Source of the DNA: Pseudanabaena mucicola str. Chao 1806
Lineage (GTDB): Bacteria > Cyanobacteriota > Cyanobacteriia > Pseudanabaenales > Pseudanabaenaceae
Assembly (NCBI RefSeq): GCF_030323025.1
Contig: NZ_CP097329.1
Coordinates: 279,001-343,000, forward strand
Length of the DNA: 64,000 nucleotides
Direction of reading: 5' to 3'
In this document: positions 1-9,038 of the stretch, one piece after another
How the letters are laid out: every line of letters starts with the position of its first letter
Position numbering within the stretch: the first letter of the stretch is position 1
Translations under genes and position numbers: made by a program
Notes under the pieces: generated by a model
Told to the model about the DNA's origin: nothing
Databases searched by the model: none
Seen by the model: the letters and a program-made list of their open reading frames with translations, nothing else

Positions 1-959
1 ATTAGTTCTCTTGTGTCGTTAGAGGCGATCGCTAAATTAACGGTTAGGGAATTGCTATAAAATTCTCCTCGAAAGGGTGAACTTCTCGCAAAAATTGTTA
101 ATGCTGTTGCTGCTTGTTTTTGCTTCCTCAGTTTGGTGGCTAAGCGACTAGTAAAAGTCGAGATTGCTTCTTGAAGTTCCTTGATGTCTGTAATACCATG
201 ACTAAAGGATCTTGATACACAGGTCGTTTGTTTGGGATTTGGACATAGTTCTAGGGATAAACAGGATTTGCCCGCTAGTTCCATTTGTATTCTCACGCCG
301 ATGATACCCATCTTTTGGCGCAGTTCTCCTATATCCATTTCACGCAATTTCAACGCATTATCAATCCCTCTACTAACTAGCCATTTTTCTTGTTGTTTAC
401 CTATTCCCCAAATCTCTCTTACTGGAGTTGTCTCCAATATTCTGTCAGGGTTTTGACATTCATAGAAGCTAAATATTCCTTTGGGCGATCGCTTAGCGAT
501 ATGGTTTGTGAGTTTGGCTAAGGTTTTGGTTGGAGCAATGCCGATAGAGATCGGCAGACCTAACCATTGCTTTACCCTTTGTCTGATCTGTTGGGCATAG
601 TCTAGATCATGGGGCAATCCCGTGAGATTCAGAAATGCTTCGTCTATTGAGTAGATTTCTATCTCTGCCGCAAATTGTGCCAAAATTTCCATCACTCTTT
701 GGGACAGGTCGCCATAGAGTTCATAGTTAGACGATAGGGTAATGATGTCGTGTTTGGCGATCTCTTTAGCAATCTTAAATACTGGTACTCCCATGCCTAT
801 TCCTAGGGCTTTAACTTCAGCCGATCTTGCCACCACACATCCATCATTGTTACTAAGCACAACGACGGGTTTTCCCTCGAGTTTGGGATTAAATACTCGT
901 TCACAGGATACATAGAAGTTATTGCAATCGACGAGAGCTAAGCAGGGCGCGGATAACAT
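1..959 (-). CDS. umuC: DNA polymerase V catalytic subunit UmuC, partial (C-terminus beyond window)
   Basis: Reading the minus strand from the ATG at 959 gives an open frame of about 319 codons that runs off the left edge, so the C-terminus is missing. It is a Y-family translesion polymerase. The metal-binding motif [12 protein letters not shown] lies near residues 9-20, with Asp11. The second catalytic motif SIDEAF is at 104-109, with Asp106 and Glu107. The SPKGIFSFY stretch also matches UmuC. The start lies inside the last 41 bases of umuD, the usual overlapping umuDC arrangement, so the two genes should be translated together. The polymerase looks intact as far as it can be read. The partner UmuD does not (see its entry). 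Confidence 0.9.
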   Translation of the reverse strand, partial: MLSAPCLALVDCNNFYVSCERVFNPKLEGKPVVVLSNNDGCVVARSAEVKALGIGMGVPVFKIAKEIAKHDIITLSSNYELYGDLSQRVMEILAQFAAEIEIYSIDEAFLNLTGLPHDLDYAQQIRQRVKQWLGLPISIGIAPTKTLAKLTNHIAKRSPKGIFSFYECQNPDRILETTPVREIWGIGKQQEKWLVSRGIDNALKLREMDIGELRQKMGIIGVRIQMELAGKSCLSLELCPNPKQTTCVSRSFSHGITDIKELQEAISTFTSRLATKLRKQKQAATALTIFARSSPFRGEFYSNSLTVNLAIASNDTREL

Positions 960-1368
960 AGGTAACGACTCCCCAGATCTGGAATTCTGTATCTTCGGTG
1001 ATGCTGATTAGTTGACAATTGGGGTTTTCGGATAGCAGTTGTAGCCGTCTCCGATTGCGGCTGACTCGACGGATTACCAAATCACCATTGACGGAAGCTA
1101 CGACTATTTTCTGCTCAGTGACTTCGATTGAGCGATCCACTATCAGCAGATCCCCTTGCTGTAATCCACTCTCTAGCATTGGCTCTCCCTCAAATCGCAT
1201 GAAAAAAGTGGCTGCAGGTTGACTGATCAAATAACGGTTGAGATCTAAATGAGATTCGAGTAGATCGTCCGCAGGTGAGGGAAATCCTGCCGAAACTCTG
1301 CTTGAAAATAGCGGCAACCTTATCGGTGATTCAGTACAAGGCTTTCTTATTTGACCGATATTAACCAT
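919..1368 (-). CDS. umuD: UmuD-like protein lacking the Ser-Lys catalytic dyad
   Basis: This 149-residue LexA/UmuD-fold (S24 family) protein is normally self-cleaved in the SOS response and then activates UmuC. The cleavage-site region is conserved ([10 protein letters not shown], scissile Ala27-Gly28). The nucleophile motif, usually G-D/E-S-M, reads GEPM here: residue 63 is Pro, codon CCA. The general-base Lys of the E. coli FTVKKL motif aligns with Arg100 in LVIRRV. Both catalytic residues of self-cleavage are therefore replaced, while the rest of the fold ([22 protein letters not shown]) is preserved. It overlaps umuC by 41 bases. It could act only as a structural partner, be cleaved by another protease, or be a decaying gene. 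The family call is firm; loss of cleavage is inferred. Confidence 0.88.
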   Translation of the reverse strand: MVNIGQIRKPCTESPIRLPLFSSRVSAGFPSPADDLLESHLDLNRYLISQPAATFFMRFEGEPMLESGLQQGDLLIVDRSIEVTEQKIVVASVNGDLVIRRVSRNRRRLQLLSENPNCQLISITEDTEFQIWGVVTYVIRALLSSRRLQ

Positions 1369-1505
1369 TGCTATGCCCTAAATTTATACTTATGATTATC
1401 GTACAATATTTAAAGCTTTTATAGTTGATGTTTTTTCTGTCTCCAATTTCAGTCAAGACTGTCAGTTGGTCTCACATCTTGCAGATTTTAGCTAGGCAGT
1501 TTGAG

Positions 1506-1560
1506 GTATTGCTCAATAGGTAAGTGGCGCTTTGCGCCATCCTTACCTATTGAGCAATAC
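1506..1560. repeat. Perfect palindrome with GGCGC-TTT-GCGCC core
   Basis: Two 18-base arms (GTATTGCTCAATAGGTAA and its complement) flank a second perfect stem, TGGCGC-TTT-GCGCCA. It lies between umuD and pglZ. No U-tract follows directly, so it may be a dispersed hairpin rather than a terminator. The rest of the 1369-1649 gap shows no convincing gene. Confidence 0.75.
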
Positions 1561-1649
1561 CAAGATTTGAGAGAAAAAAACTGCTTTATGTGGGGCTAAG
1601 TTGCGGCGCTATCAACAAATTTGATCAAGCTTTTGGATTTCTACAGTAA

Positions 1650-1706
1650 TAGGACTTACGCAAACCGAACAAATTTATTACACATTGGGTAGATGTGTAA
1701 GTCCTA
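1650..1706. repeat. MITE-like repeat, family A (TIR TAGGACTTACGCA), copy A1
   Basis: The element begins TAGGACTTACGCA and ends TGTGTAAGTCCTA, giving near-perfect terminal inverted repeats on a 57-bp element. Related copies lie at 20536-20628, 34324-34376, 39250-39326 and 58648. Its right end contains the stop codon of pglZ (TAG at 1706-1704). Confidence 0.75.
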
Positions 1707-4001
1707 AGTAATATTCCACCAAGTTGGAAACTGATTAGAAGATTCTATCCAACCACTAGGAATAATTTTACTCGAAGATAATACGGCAATAGGAGTTACT
1801 ATTTCTTGAGGATTCGCACCGCCATGATATCCATTTTTTTTAGGCTTATAGCGAATTTGCTCTGACCAAGGCGCAATGATTGACTTGTGACCAGAGGCAA
1901 CAATTCGATTGCCAATTAATCGACATTCTGCATCCGTTAGATTTCCATGATCGGGTTGCCACCGTTCACCTCCCTCTGTCGTAGATATCAGGCTAGTTCC
2001 ATGCTCAATTATGTGACCATGATCGCTGGCTAAAATAACAATCCGATCTGCTGATTTTGCTTCTTCTAGAAGTGCTGGGATAACCTTAATCGATTGCTGA
2101 GTCCAGTCAACATATAACTGCTCACCTTTGGTGAGGTGATCGTCGATCGCATTGACAACTACGCCTACAACGAGGCGATCGCGAGATGAGAGCGCTTGAC
2201 GGACATCTTGGCTAAGAGTTACGTCTTCTGATCCCTGTAGCTGGGCTTTATGAAATAGCAGAGGATGTTGTTTTTTCTGTTGCTTACTACTTCGATTAAG
2301 ATCGGGATGAAATTTAAATTCTGAGCTTTCATCTTTGGCATTGCCACTTCTTAATCGCCCACACAATAAACTAGTCCGCGATATTTCGGTGATTGATGGA
2401 ACTGTTGCTAGTGCAGACATGATGGGGAAGTCTCGATCTTCTTTACGCAGTAGTGACCAACCTTGTCTGGTAATGCTTTCCAATAGTTGGTGACATACTG
2501 ACATACTCATTCCATCTAAGACAATTAAAAGGACTGGAGTGTGAGATGAGATTGGAGCAACTATATCTTTTAAGACATTCTCAACCACCAAAATTTGATC
2601 GTGACTAGAGCCTAAATCTGTCCAACTAGCAAAGAGATTCGCAAAGATTTTGGATTGGTGTTCACGGACTTTTACCGCAAGATTAAACAGATTGGCATAG
2701 GTCTTAGCAACTAATTGCAATGGTTCGTCTGAGAGAAGAGAGTGTCTTGCCCAGTCTGCAAAGCTGTTTTCGCTGACTTCATTGGCGATCGCGGCCGTGA
2801 GAGATTGAGCCACAGGATTAGTCTCTACTTCTTGTTGGTGAATCCAATTCAAGAGCCTAATTGCCATATCGAGATTATTAATACGGCTGCGATAGCGATC
2901 GTCTTTAGCTAAGTTGTGTTGCAATATCTGATTACGGTTAGCGATCAGTTCTTTTATTTGTGTCTCCAATCCACTCGTTAGAGGATTTTTGAGGATAGAG
3001 GTTAAGGTTTGGGCAAATGACTCAAGACGTTGATTAAAGCCTAGGGGTGAGATTTCGCTAAGATGAGCTAGATGGCTAGCGCCAATTTCTTGCAAAATCT
3101 CATCAGCACGATTCAAGATATTTTCTTTGAGTTGGATGTCAATTGGTAAACGGAGATTGATTAACTCTTGAGCCGCAGCTTGCCAAGTAATTCCTATGTT
3201 TGGTGTTAATATTTCTCCTTGAAAATAGCGCTCTTCGATTTTACCGATCGCCTTGTCTAGTTTTCCTGTTGCCTTGGGATGAAACAAAACACCAAACACT
3301 AAACCCAGAGCGACTAAATCATTACGCTCGGTTTGGCAAGCACATCTCAATATGTATTGAGCAACGTGACCAACAAGTTCTGTTATATAAATGATCGCCG
3401 CTTTTTGGAAAAAAGGAGCCGCATTTTTAAGCCTTGCAATATGATTACTGTCTATTGACCACTTTAAAAGATCGGGTAAATCGGGAGAGCGATCGACAAT
3501 TCCCAAACCACGCTCTAGAAGGATAGTCCAAACTGTATCTGCATTAAGAAAGCCATTGCTAACTGGTGTATAGCCTTCGCTAGTATTCCAATCAATAAGA
3601 TAATCGGCAATCCATAGTTCTTTACGCAAGCGAGGATCGATTAAATTTGCTTGAAATAGCGACTTGACAACTTCCCAAGGATCGATTGAGAAAAGCTTTC
3701 TCTTGGCTAAGCGCATCAGAATATCATCGTCTAGATCTGACTCTTTGAGGGTTGTGAGGATTACATGGATATCTGAGTTGTCGGTTTGACAGTCTGCATG
3801 GGCAGCTTGCATCACTAAACGCATCGCTAAGGGAGATTTGCAAACATGGATACAAAGGGTGATATCGCGATCGCTCTGCACTGTTTCGCCAGTCCATTGA
3901 CCTGCAATGTGAATACCAATGAACTTGGGGTTTACATTTCCTTGGCGAATAGTCGCAACTTGCGCCTTAATCTGATTGATGCTAGGTACGACAACACTCA
4001 C
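1704..4001 (-). CDS. pglZ: BREX type 2 PglZ, alkaline phosphatase-superfamily protein, probably C-terminally truncated
   Basis: This 765-residue protein has the PglZ domain of phage-defence BREX/Pgl systems. Metal-site-like motifs are LLIVLDGMSMSV (Asp496), NAIDDH (about 617-622), ASDHGH (658-663) and a late YHGGANPQE motif. The N-terminal half is helical and poorly conserved, as usual in BREX-2 PglZ. It starts four bases inside the end of pglY (ATGA-type overlap), so the two are translationally coupled. The stop codon lies in the terminal repeat of a MITE, and the protein ends soon after the phosphatase fold. From memory, BREX-2 PglZ proteins are often longer, so a lost C-terminal region is likely but unproven. 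PglZ is a core BREX component whose biochemical role is still debated. Confidence 0.85.
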   Translation of the reverse strand: MSVVVPSINQIKAQVATIRQGNVNPKFIGIHIAGQWTGETVQSDRDITLCIHVCKSPLAMRLVMQAAHADCQTDNSDIHVILTTLKESDLDDDILMRLAKRKLFSIDPWEVVKSLFQANLIDPRLRKELWIADYLIDWNTSEGYTPVSNGFLNADTVWTILLERGLGIVDRSPDLPDLLKWSIDSNHIARLKNAAPFFQKAAIIYITELVGHVAQYILRCACQTERNDLVALGLVFGVLFHPKATGKLDKAIGKIEERYFQGEILTPNIGITWQAAAQELINLRLPIDIQLKENILNRADEILQEIGASHLAHLSEISPLGFNQRLESFAQTLTSILKNPLTSGLETQIKELIANRNQILQHNLAKDDRYRSRINNLDMAIRLLNWIHQQEVETNPVAQSLTAAIANEVSENSFADWARHSLLSDEPLQLVAKTYANLFNLAVKVREHQSKIFANLFASWTDLGSSHDQILVVENVLKDIVAPISSHTPVLLIVLDGMSMSVCHQLLESITRQGWSLLRKEDRDFPIMSALATVPSITEISRTSLLCGRLRSGNAKDESSEFKFHPDLNRSSKQQKKQHPLLFHKAQLQGSEDVTLSQDVRQALSSRDRLVVGVVVNAIDDHLTKGEQLYVDWTQQSIKVIPALLEEAKSADRIVILASDHGHIIEHGTSLISTTEGGERWQPDHGNLTDAECRLIGNRIVASGHKSIIAPWSEQIRYKPKKNGYHGGANPQEIVTPIAVLSSSKIIPSGWIESSNQFPTWWNIT

Positions 4002-7000
4002 GATTCTGTATTTTCCTCAGTGATGACCCAATGTAAGCTAATGCAGACTTTTTGTCCGCCCTTTAGCTGTGATTTTAGATGATTAAGGAGTTGCTGTGCT
4101 GTAACTAAGTCTATATGGTCGTGGGTGGCTTGACTGATGATCGAGTTGACAGTTGGAGTCGTTGAAGCAGGTGTGATGATTAGACTAGAATTTGTGGCTG
4201 ATGGTGGTGGATAAATTAATGGTTTTGAAGAATCAGTAGTAATTGGTGTAATTGGTGTGGTCTTGTTGGTTACAGGGGGAAACGGGTTAGATGTAGGCAA
4301 TGGGGTGTTCTTGGGTTGCGTGGTAAGTATTCGCGTAGCCTTTGCTTCTGATTCTTTTAGGATAGGAGCTAGGGCGATCGCATGTTCATCACCACTGAGA
4401 GCATGGATAAGCTCGGCAAGTAAAGTATTAACTTCAATGGAGCGCTCATCGGTCAGTTTTTGCACAGCTTCAATAATTTCCCATTTAGTACTCTTTAGAA
4501 TATGAGTCAGCGATTTAAGTTGTCGGAAACACTCTTTCATCGCAGTGTTTGAAGTAGCGATCGCAATATCTGCCAAAATATTGACGATATCCTCTGATTT
4601 GTTATTTTCTGATTTATTGGTATTGAGATTTGCTTGAATACGCTCGATCGCATTGACTGTAGCTGTTGCCGTTTGGAAGCGATCGCAATTTTTGTCAATG
4701 TTGAATCGCTCTAGAGTCTCGCTCAGTAGATTCAGATAATTTCTGGCATTAGCCAAATTTTCTCTAGCCATGTCTGAGATCTTGTCACTCAGTTCAGCGA
4801 CGTTTTTGGCATTAAGTAACCTAGAAATAGAAATGTTAAAAATGCTATGAGCGCGATCTAATGCTGTTTGCCATAGCACTTCATCGGGGAGTTTTTGGGT
4901 GCGAAACTCGATGTCATCAGGTAAGGACTTGAGAGAAGTATCGATCGCTAGATTGCTGCGATAGGCAATACGATTGGTTTGGGCGGCAAAGGTGAGAATT
5001 ACCAAGTTTTGGGCGATCGCAGGTAATCCCATTGATTTTGGCTCATCCAGCCAACGGCGTAACTGCCCGACAGATATCGCACCACCTACTTCCGCAATTT
5101 TGCGCGTGAAGTGTTGCTTCCAATGCTGTCCGATGACAAAGTGGGTCGCCTCTAGAGCCATTTCGCCTAGTAATAATGGATTAGCAATTTGACGCACCAG
5201 CAAACGGAGTTTGCGATCTTCGATCGCGATTCTGCCATCGGTTTGCTGGGTGGCATCCATCATCACCCGATAGACTTTTTCGAGATTAGTGCTTGCTTCA
5301 ATTTCGGCTTCAAAGGCTGGAGCCGCAGGAAATTCGTACTCTAGGGCTTGTTCGAGTAGATTTGTGAGCGCATCGCGCAAGGATGAGGCGACAGGGGGAC
5401 GTAATTCTAGTCCGCTATAGAGTGAGTGAAAACGTTCATTTAATTCTAGCGATCGCTCAGAATTAATGGAATTACTATCAGTAGTATCTAATCCATAGAC
5501 CACTTCTAGATGATGCAAAACCCTTTGATGAAGGCTACTGCGTTGATTTTCTAAGATGGTCTTTGCGGATTGACGATCCTGCACCGAGAGATTGCTGGCA
5601 AACTGGGCAAAACGTTCACCAGTGCCTGCGAGGATATGGTCAAGAGTAACGAGCATACCCAGATCGGTAAGGGCCTCTTCACTGAGAAAAGCTGGAATCC
5701 ATGCTAGGGTCTTGGCTCCATTGGAATGAGCGGCAATGAATCCTTGAATTTTACTGATATCGTCCCGTGGCGTATGGGTATCGACATCAAAGGGATAGTC
5801 GATGATTATTTTCCAGCGATCGCCTTCATTTTCTAGGGCAGTTAGGGGCATTTCTCTAATGTTCCGAAATAGGACATTGCAGGAACGCCTTGTATTTTTC
5901 CAGAGATGACTGAAACTCTGCTCTAGTTCTTCTTCTCCTTGGAGACCTAGTTGCTTGAATAATAGATCGCGGACTAGACGCATCCGATTACCGTGATTAT
6001 CTTCGCGCTTACCTTGGGCGATGATGCTCTGGGTATCCACGCCCGAAAGCTGAATCGAAATAGTCGGATCATTGCCTTCCGTGAGTCGAATTTCGCCGAC
6101 CGTCCCTGCCCATTGCCGACATCTTTGTAAGACAATCTGCCCTTCGCGTCCAGGGATTGGGGCTTTAATTGTGCCGTGATTGAGCGCTGCTAAACGTTCG
6201 GGGGTGAGACTGCGTAATACTTCGACTTCAGGGACAAGCGCTGATAGGAGCAAGGTTTTGATCAGGCGATCATCATTGAGAAAGGCAGTGCGTTTGGGAT
6301 CTGTTGCTGCTAATAGCTCAACTTCTTCGCGGCGGAGTCCATGCTGTTTTTCAATCACTGGGAGCAGCTTTTGGTGATAGAGCCGCTTGGCTTTGTCAAA
6401 ATGAATCGCGGTTTCAGGGCTGAAGGATTCGTCACCATGGGCGATCGCATCGAATAGGTCGCCCACGGGCAGAATATCGCCAATACTCAGATAATCGCGT
6501 CTGTCCACTAGCATTTGCACCATGATTTTGAGGGCGGTGCGTTCGCGTTGGAGGACGCTGGAGACGGCAATGAGGGCTTGAATTAAGGCGGGACTGAAGG
6601 GATAAACCTTTCGGAAGATGGCGCGATCGCCTTCACGGGTGAGCAGAATATTCATCACTGCTTCGCGCATGGTCAGGGATTTATCAATGGCAGCATCTAG
6701 TTCTATTTTTGCAGCAGGATTTTTGGGGCTGAGAATCCGTTTTTGAGCGATCGCTGGCAGGTTACGATCTTCGAGAACGATGCGATCGAATCTGCCTTCC
6801 CAATGTTTGAGGGCATCACTAAAGTTTAGCCGTTGAGACCCAGGGACGGCATTGCCGATCAGTTCGCTGAGGTCGCGCTGTCTTGCCACAAAGCTGACAA
6901 TGGGAATCGGGCGATCGGGTGTTTGGGCTTCGACCAGTTTGGAGAGTTTTTGTCCTTCACGATGGATAAAACTGATGTCATTGGCGTGACTAGCTAACCA

Positions 7001-7804
7001 GAGGATTAATTCATCGAGAAAGAGAATTAGGGCATCATAGCGGAGGCTTTGGGCATGCTGGCTGATTACTGATAGTCCTTTATCAAGGGGAAGAAATGCT
7101 TCGCCTTTGGCTTGTTGGTCGTAGGAACCGAAGAAAGCTTTGATGAGATTGCCAATTAGGAGCGATCGCGTTTCTGATGCGGGTGGTGCGTTGATGGCAG
7201 ACTCAAAGCGATCGCTGTCCCATCCTGCGGCAAGTTCTCCCCAGCCACTATTTGACGAATTAGCATTGTTTAGCGCCTCAAAAAAGGCGATATCTCCCAT
7301 TTGGTTACGCAGATTAGCGGCATCTTGAAACATTCCTTCAGCAAGATATACCCCTGGAATCGGTGCTTCGGGATGGTTGCGGCGGATGAAATCGACATAG
7401 CCGCCAAGGATACAGGACTCCATATTGTCGGAGCCGATCGCATGGTATGGCACTAATAAAAACTTTTTGCCTGTGACCCATTCGTTGTTTTTGTCGATGA
7501 CGGGGGCTAGTTCTTTGATGCTGCGGGCGGTGATGTTGCCTTGAAGGATCAGATAAAGAACTGCCATAAAGTGGCTTTTGCCACTACCAAAGCTGCCATG
7601 TAAATAAGTTGCTTTGCTAACGTTGCTCTGGAGTGTGCTGCGGATGAAGTTAAGGGCTTGGTCAAAGCATTTCTGTAATTCGGGCGTAACCACATAATCT
7701 CTCAGGATCCTATCGGCATCGATCGCCACTGATGACAGATTGAGTACAAAGTCACCTTTTTGGAGGCTTTCAGGAATTTCGATTAGGTCTTTAAGGAGCG
7801 TCAT
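3998..7804 (-). CDS. pglY: BREX type 2 P-loop ATPase PglY
   Basis: This 1268-residue cytoplasmic ATPase of the BREX-2/Pgl system has a Walker A motif GSFGSGKS at residues 70-77, preceded by ATYLHG. The start MTLLKDLIEIPESLQKGDFVL is typical of the family. An acidic LILFLDELILWL segment is a good Walker B/sensor region. The C-terminal part holds long helical segments and a Pro/Thr-rich linker near residues 1165-1220 (TTPITPITTDSSKP and similar). The gene overlaps pglZ by four bases. The upstream neighbour is a toxin-antitoxin-like pair rather than pglX, so the ancestral pglX-pglY junction has been invaded. The frame is intact and of normal size. It presumably powers a step coupled to PglX methylation and phage exclusion. 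Confidence 0.88.
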   Translation of the reverse strand: MTLLKDLIEIPESLQKGDFVLNLSSVAIDADRILRDYVVTPELQKCFDQALNFIRSTLQSNVSKATYLHGSFGSGKSHFMAVLYLILQGNITARSIKELAPVIDKNNEWVTGKKFLLVPYHAIGSDNMESCILGGYVDFIRRNHPEAPIPGVYLAEGMFQDAANLRNQMGDIAFFEALNNANSSNSGWGELAAGWDSDRFESAINAPPASETRSLLIGNLIKAFFGSYDQQAKGEAFLPLDKGLSVISQHAQSLRYDALILFLDELILWLASHANDISFIHREGQKLSKLVEAQTPDRPIPIVSFVARQRDLSELIGNAVPGSQRLNFSDALKHWEGRFDRIVLEDRNLPAIAQKRILSPKNPAAKIELDAAIDKSLTMREAVMNILLTREGDRAIFRKVYPFSPALIQALIAVSSVLQRERTALKIMVQMLVDRRDYLSIGDILPVGDLFDAIAHGDESFSPETAIHFDKAKRLYHQKLLPVIEKQHGLRREEVELLAATDPKRTAFLNDDRLIKTLLLSALVPEVEVLRSLTPERLAALNHGTIKAPIPGREGQIVLQRCRQWAGTVGEIRLTEGNDPTISIQLSGVDTQSIIAQGKREDNHGNRMRLVRDLLFKQLGLQGEEELEQSFSHLWKNTRRSCNVLFRNIREMPLTALENEGDRWKIIIDYPFDVDTHTPRDDISKIQGFIAAHSNGAKTLAWIPAFLSEEALTDLGMLVTLDHILAGTGERFAQFASNLSVQDRQSAKTILENQRSSLHQRVLHHLEVVYGLDTTDSNSINSERSLELNERFHSLYSGLELRPPVASSLRDALTNLLEQALEYEFPAAPAFEAEIEASTNLEKVYRVMMDATQQTDGRIAIEDRKLRLLVRQIANPLLLGEMALEATHFVIGQHWKQHFTRKIAEVGGAISVGQLRRWLDEPKSMGLPAIAQNLVILTFAAQTNRIAYRSNLAIDTSLKSLPDDIEFRTQKLPDEVLWQTALDRAHSIFNISISRLLNAKNVAELSDKISDMARENLANARNYLNLLSETLERFNIDKNCDRFQTATATVNAIERIQANLNTNKSENNKSEDIVNILADIAIATSNTAMKECFRQLKSLTHILKSTKWEIIEAVQKLTDERSIEVNTLLAELIHALSGDEHAIALAPILKESEAKATRILTTQPKNTPLPTSNPFPPVTNKTTPITPITTDSSKPLIYPPPSATNSSLIITPASTTPTVNSIISQATHDHIDLVTAQQLLNHLKSQLKGGQKVCISLHWVITEENTES

Positions 7805-7889
7805 GGGCTTTGTTTAAGCTTTTATTTAATATATTTAATATTTTTAGCGCTGGTTTGCTGAGTTATTGGTTAGAGGTTATTTTGTAAGT

Positions 7890-8488
<599 letters not shown>

Positions 8489-8639
8489 TTACTCTTTATT
8501 TGCTCAATTTCTATGTTTTTGTCCTGTACCTAGATAAATCTAGGCTCGGTTAGAGATCGCATCAAACATCATCTTTACCAAACTAGTTTGCTGAGTTATA
8601 CGAGTTCGAGTTTGATGCGCTTGCCAATGACACGGGCAG

Positions 8640-8792
8640 TTACCAAATCAGAGTTACGGGATAGTTGGCAAATACACTGTCTTTGGTAATTATAGGGATT
8701 TTTTCGGTTAATCCTTGAGCAAGTATCAGGCGATCAAATGGATCTTTGTGATGGAACGGTAAAGTTGCGAGGGTATCGAGTAAGAGCTTCAT
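8640..8792 (-). pseudogene. Miniature PIN-domain toxin with internal deletion
   Basis: A 50-codon frame starts at the ATG at 8792, overlapping the antitoxin stop by four bases. It begins MKLLLDT, the first strand and first acidic residue of a VapC-type PIN domain. It then jumps directly to LATLPFHHKDPFDRLILAQ and IITKD, the C-terminal third of the same family, and ends in VTLIW. The usual protein is about 125-135 residues, so roughly 75-80 residues of the middle are missing, including the central acidic residues, yet the frame is kept. It is likely inactive. The stretch 8483-8639 shows no further gene I can name. Confidence 0.7.
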
Positions 8793-9016
8793 GGGGCATA
8801 CTCCGCAAAGTCTTCTAGTGGCTCGTCAAAGTCATCAGACATTTTGATTAAGCCTTTGGCGCTACCAAATTTTGGGATTGGTCGAGTTTTACCGATCGCA
8901 ATAATTTTAAATAATGTGCCATCATCATTGACCACGATTACTTCTTCGCCTCTGTGGGCTTCTGCAAGAAGATTAGCGAGGTGCTTTTCTGCGTCTTGTA
9001 AGGTGACTTGGTGCAT
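8789..9016 (-). CDS. Phd/YefM-family antitoxin
   Basis: This 75-residue protein has the Phd/YefM N-terminal motif (VTLQDAEKHLANLLAEAHRGEEVIVVNDDG). The C-terminal toxin-binding tail is acidic (MSDDFDEPLEDFAEYAP). It overlaps a shortened PIN toxin gene by four bases, so this was a vapBC-like module with an antitoxin that still looks intact. It lies between pglX and the DUF433/DUF5615 pair on the same strand. Confidence 0.85.
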   Translation of the reverse strand: MHQVTLQDAEKHLANLLAEAHRGEEVIVVNDDGTLFKIIAIGKTRPIPKFGSAKGLIKMSDDFDEPLEDFAEYAP

Positions 9017-9038
9017 AGTTCTTATGCCTCTAAATTTT

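Noticed and set aside
1369-1440. Possible LexA box upstream of umuD
   Set aside because: A GTAC-containing stretch is present (around TCGTACAATATTT), but no good match to the two-armed cyanobacterial SOS box could be shown.
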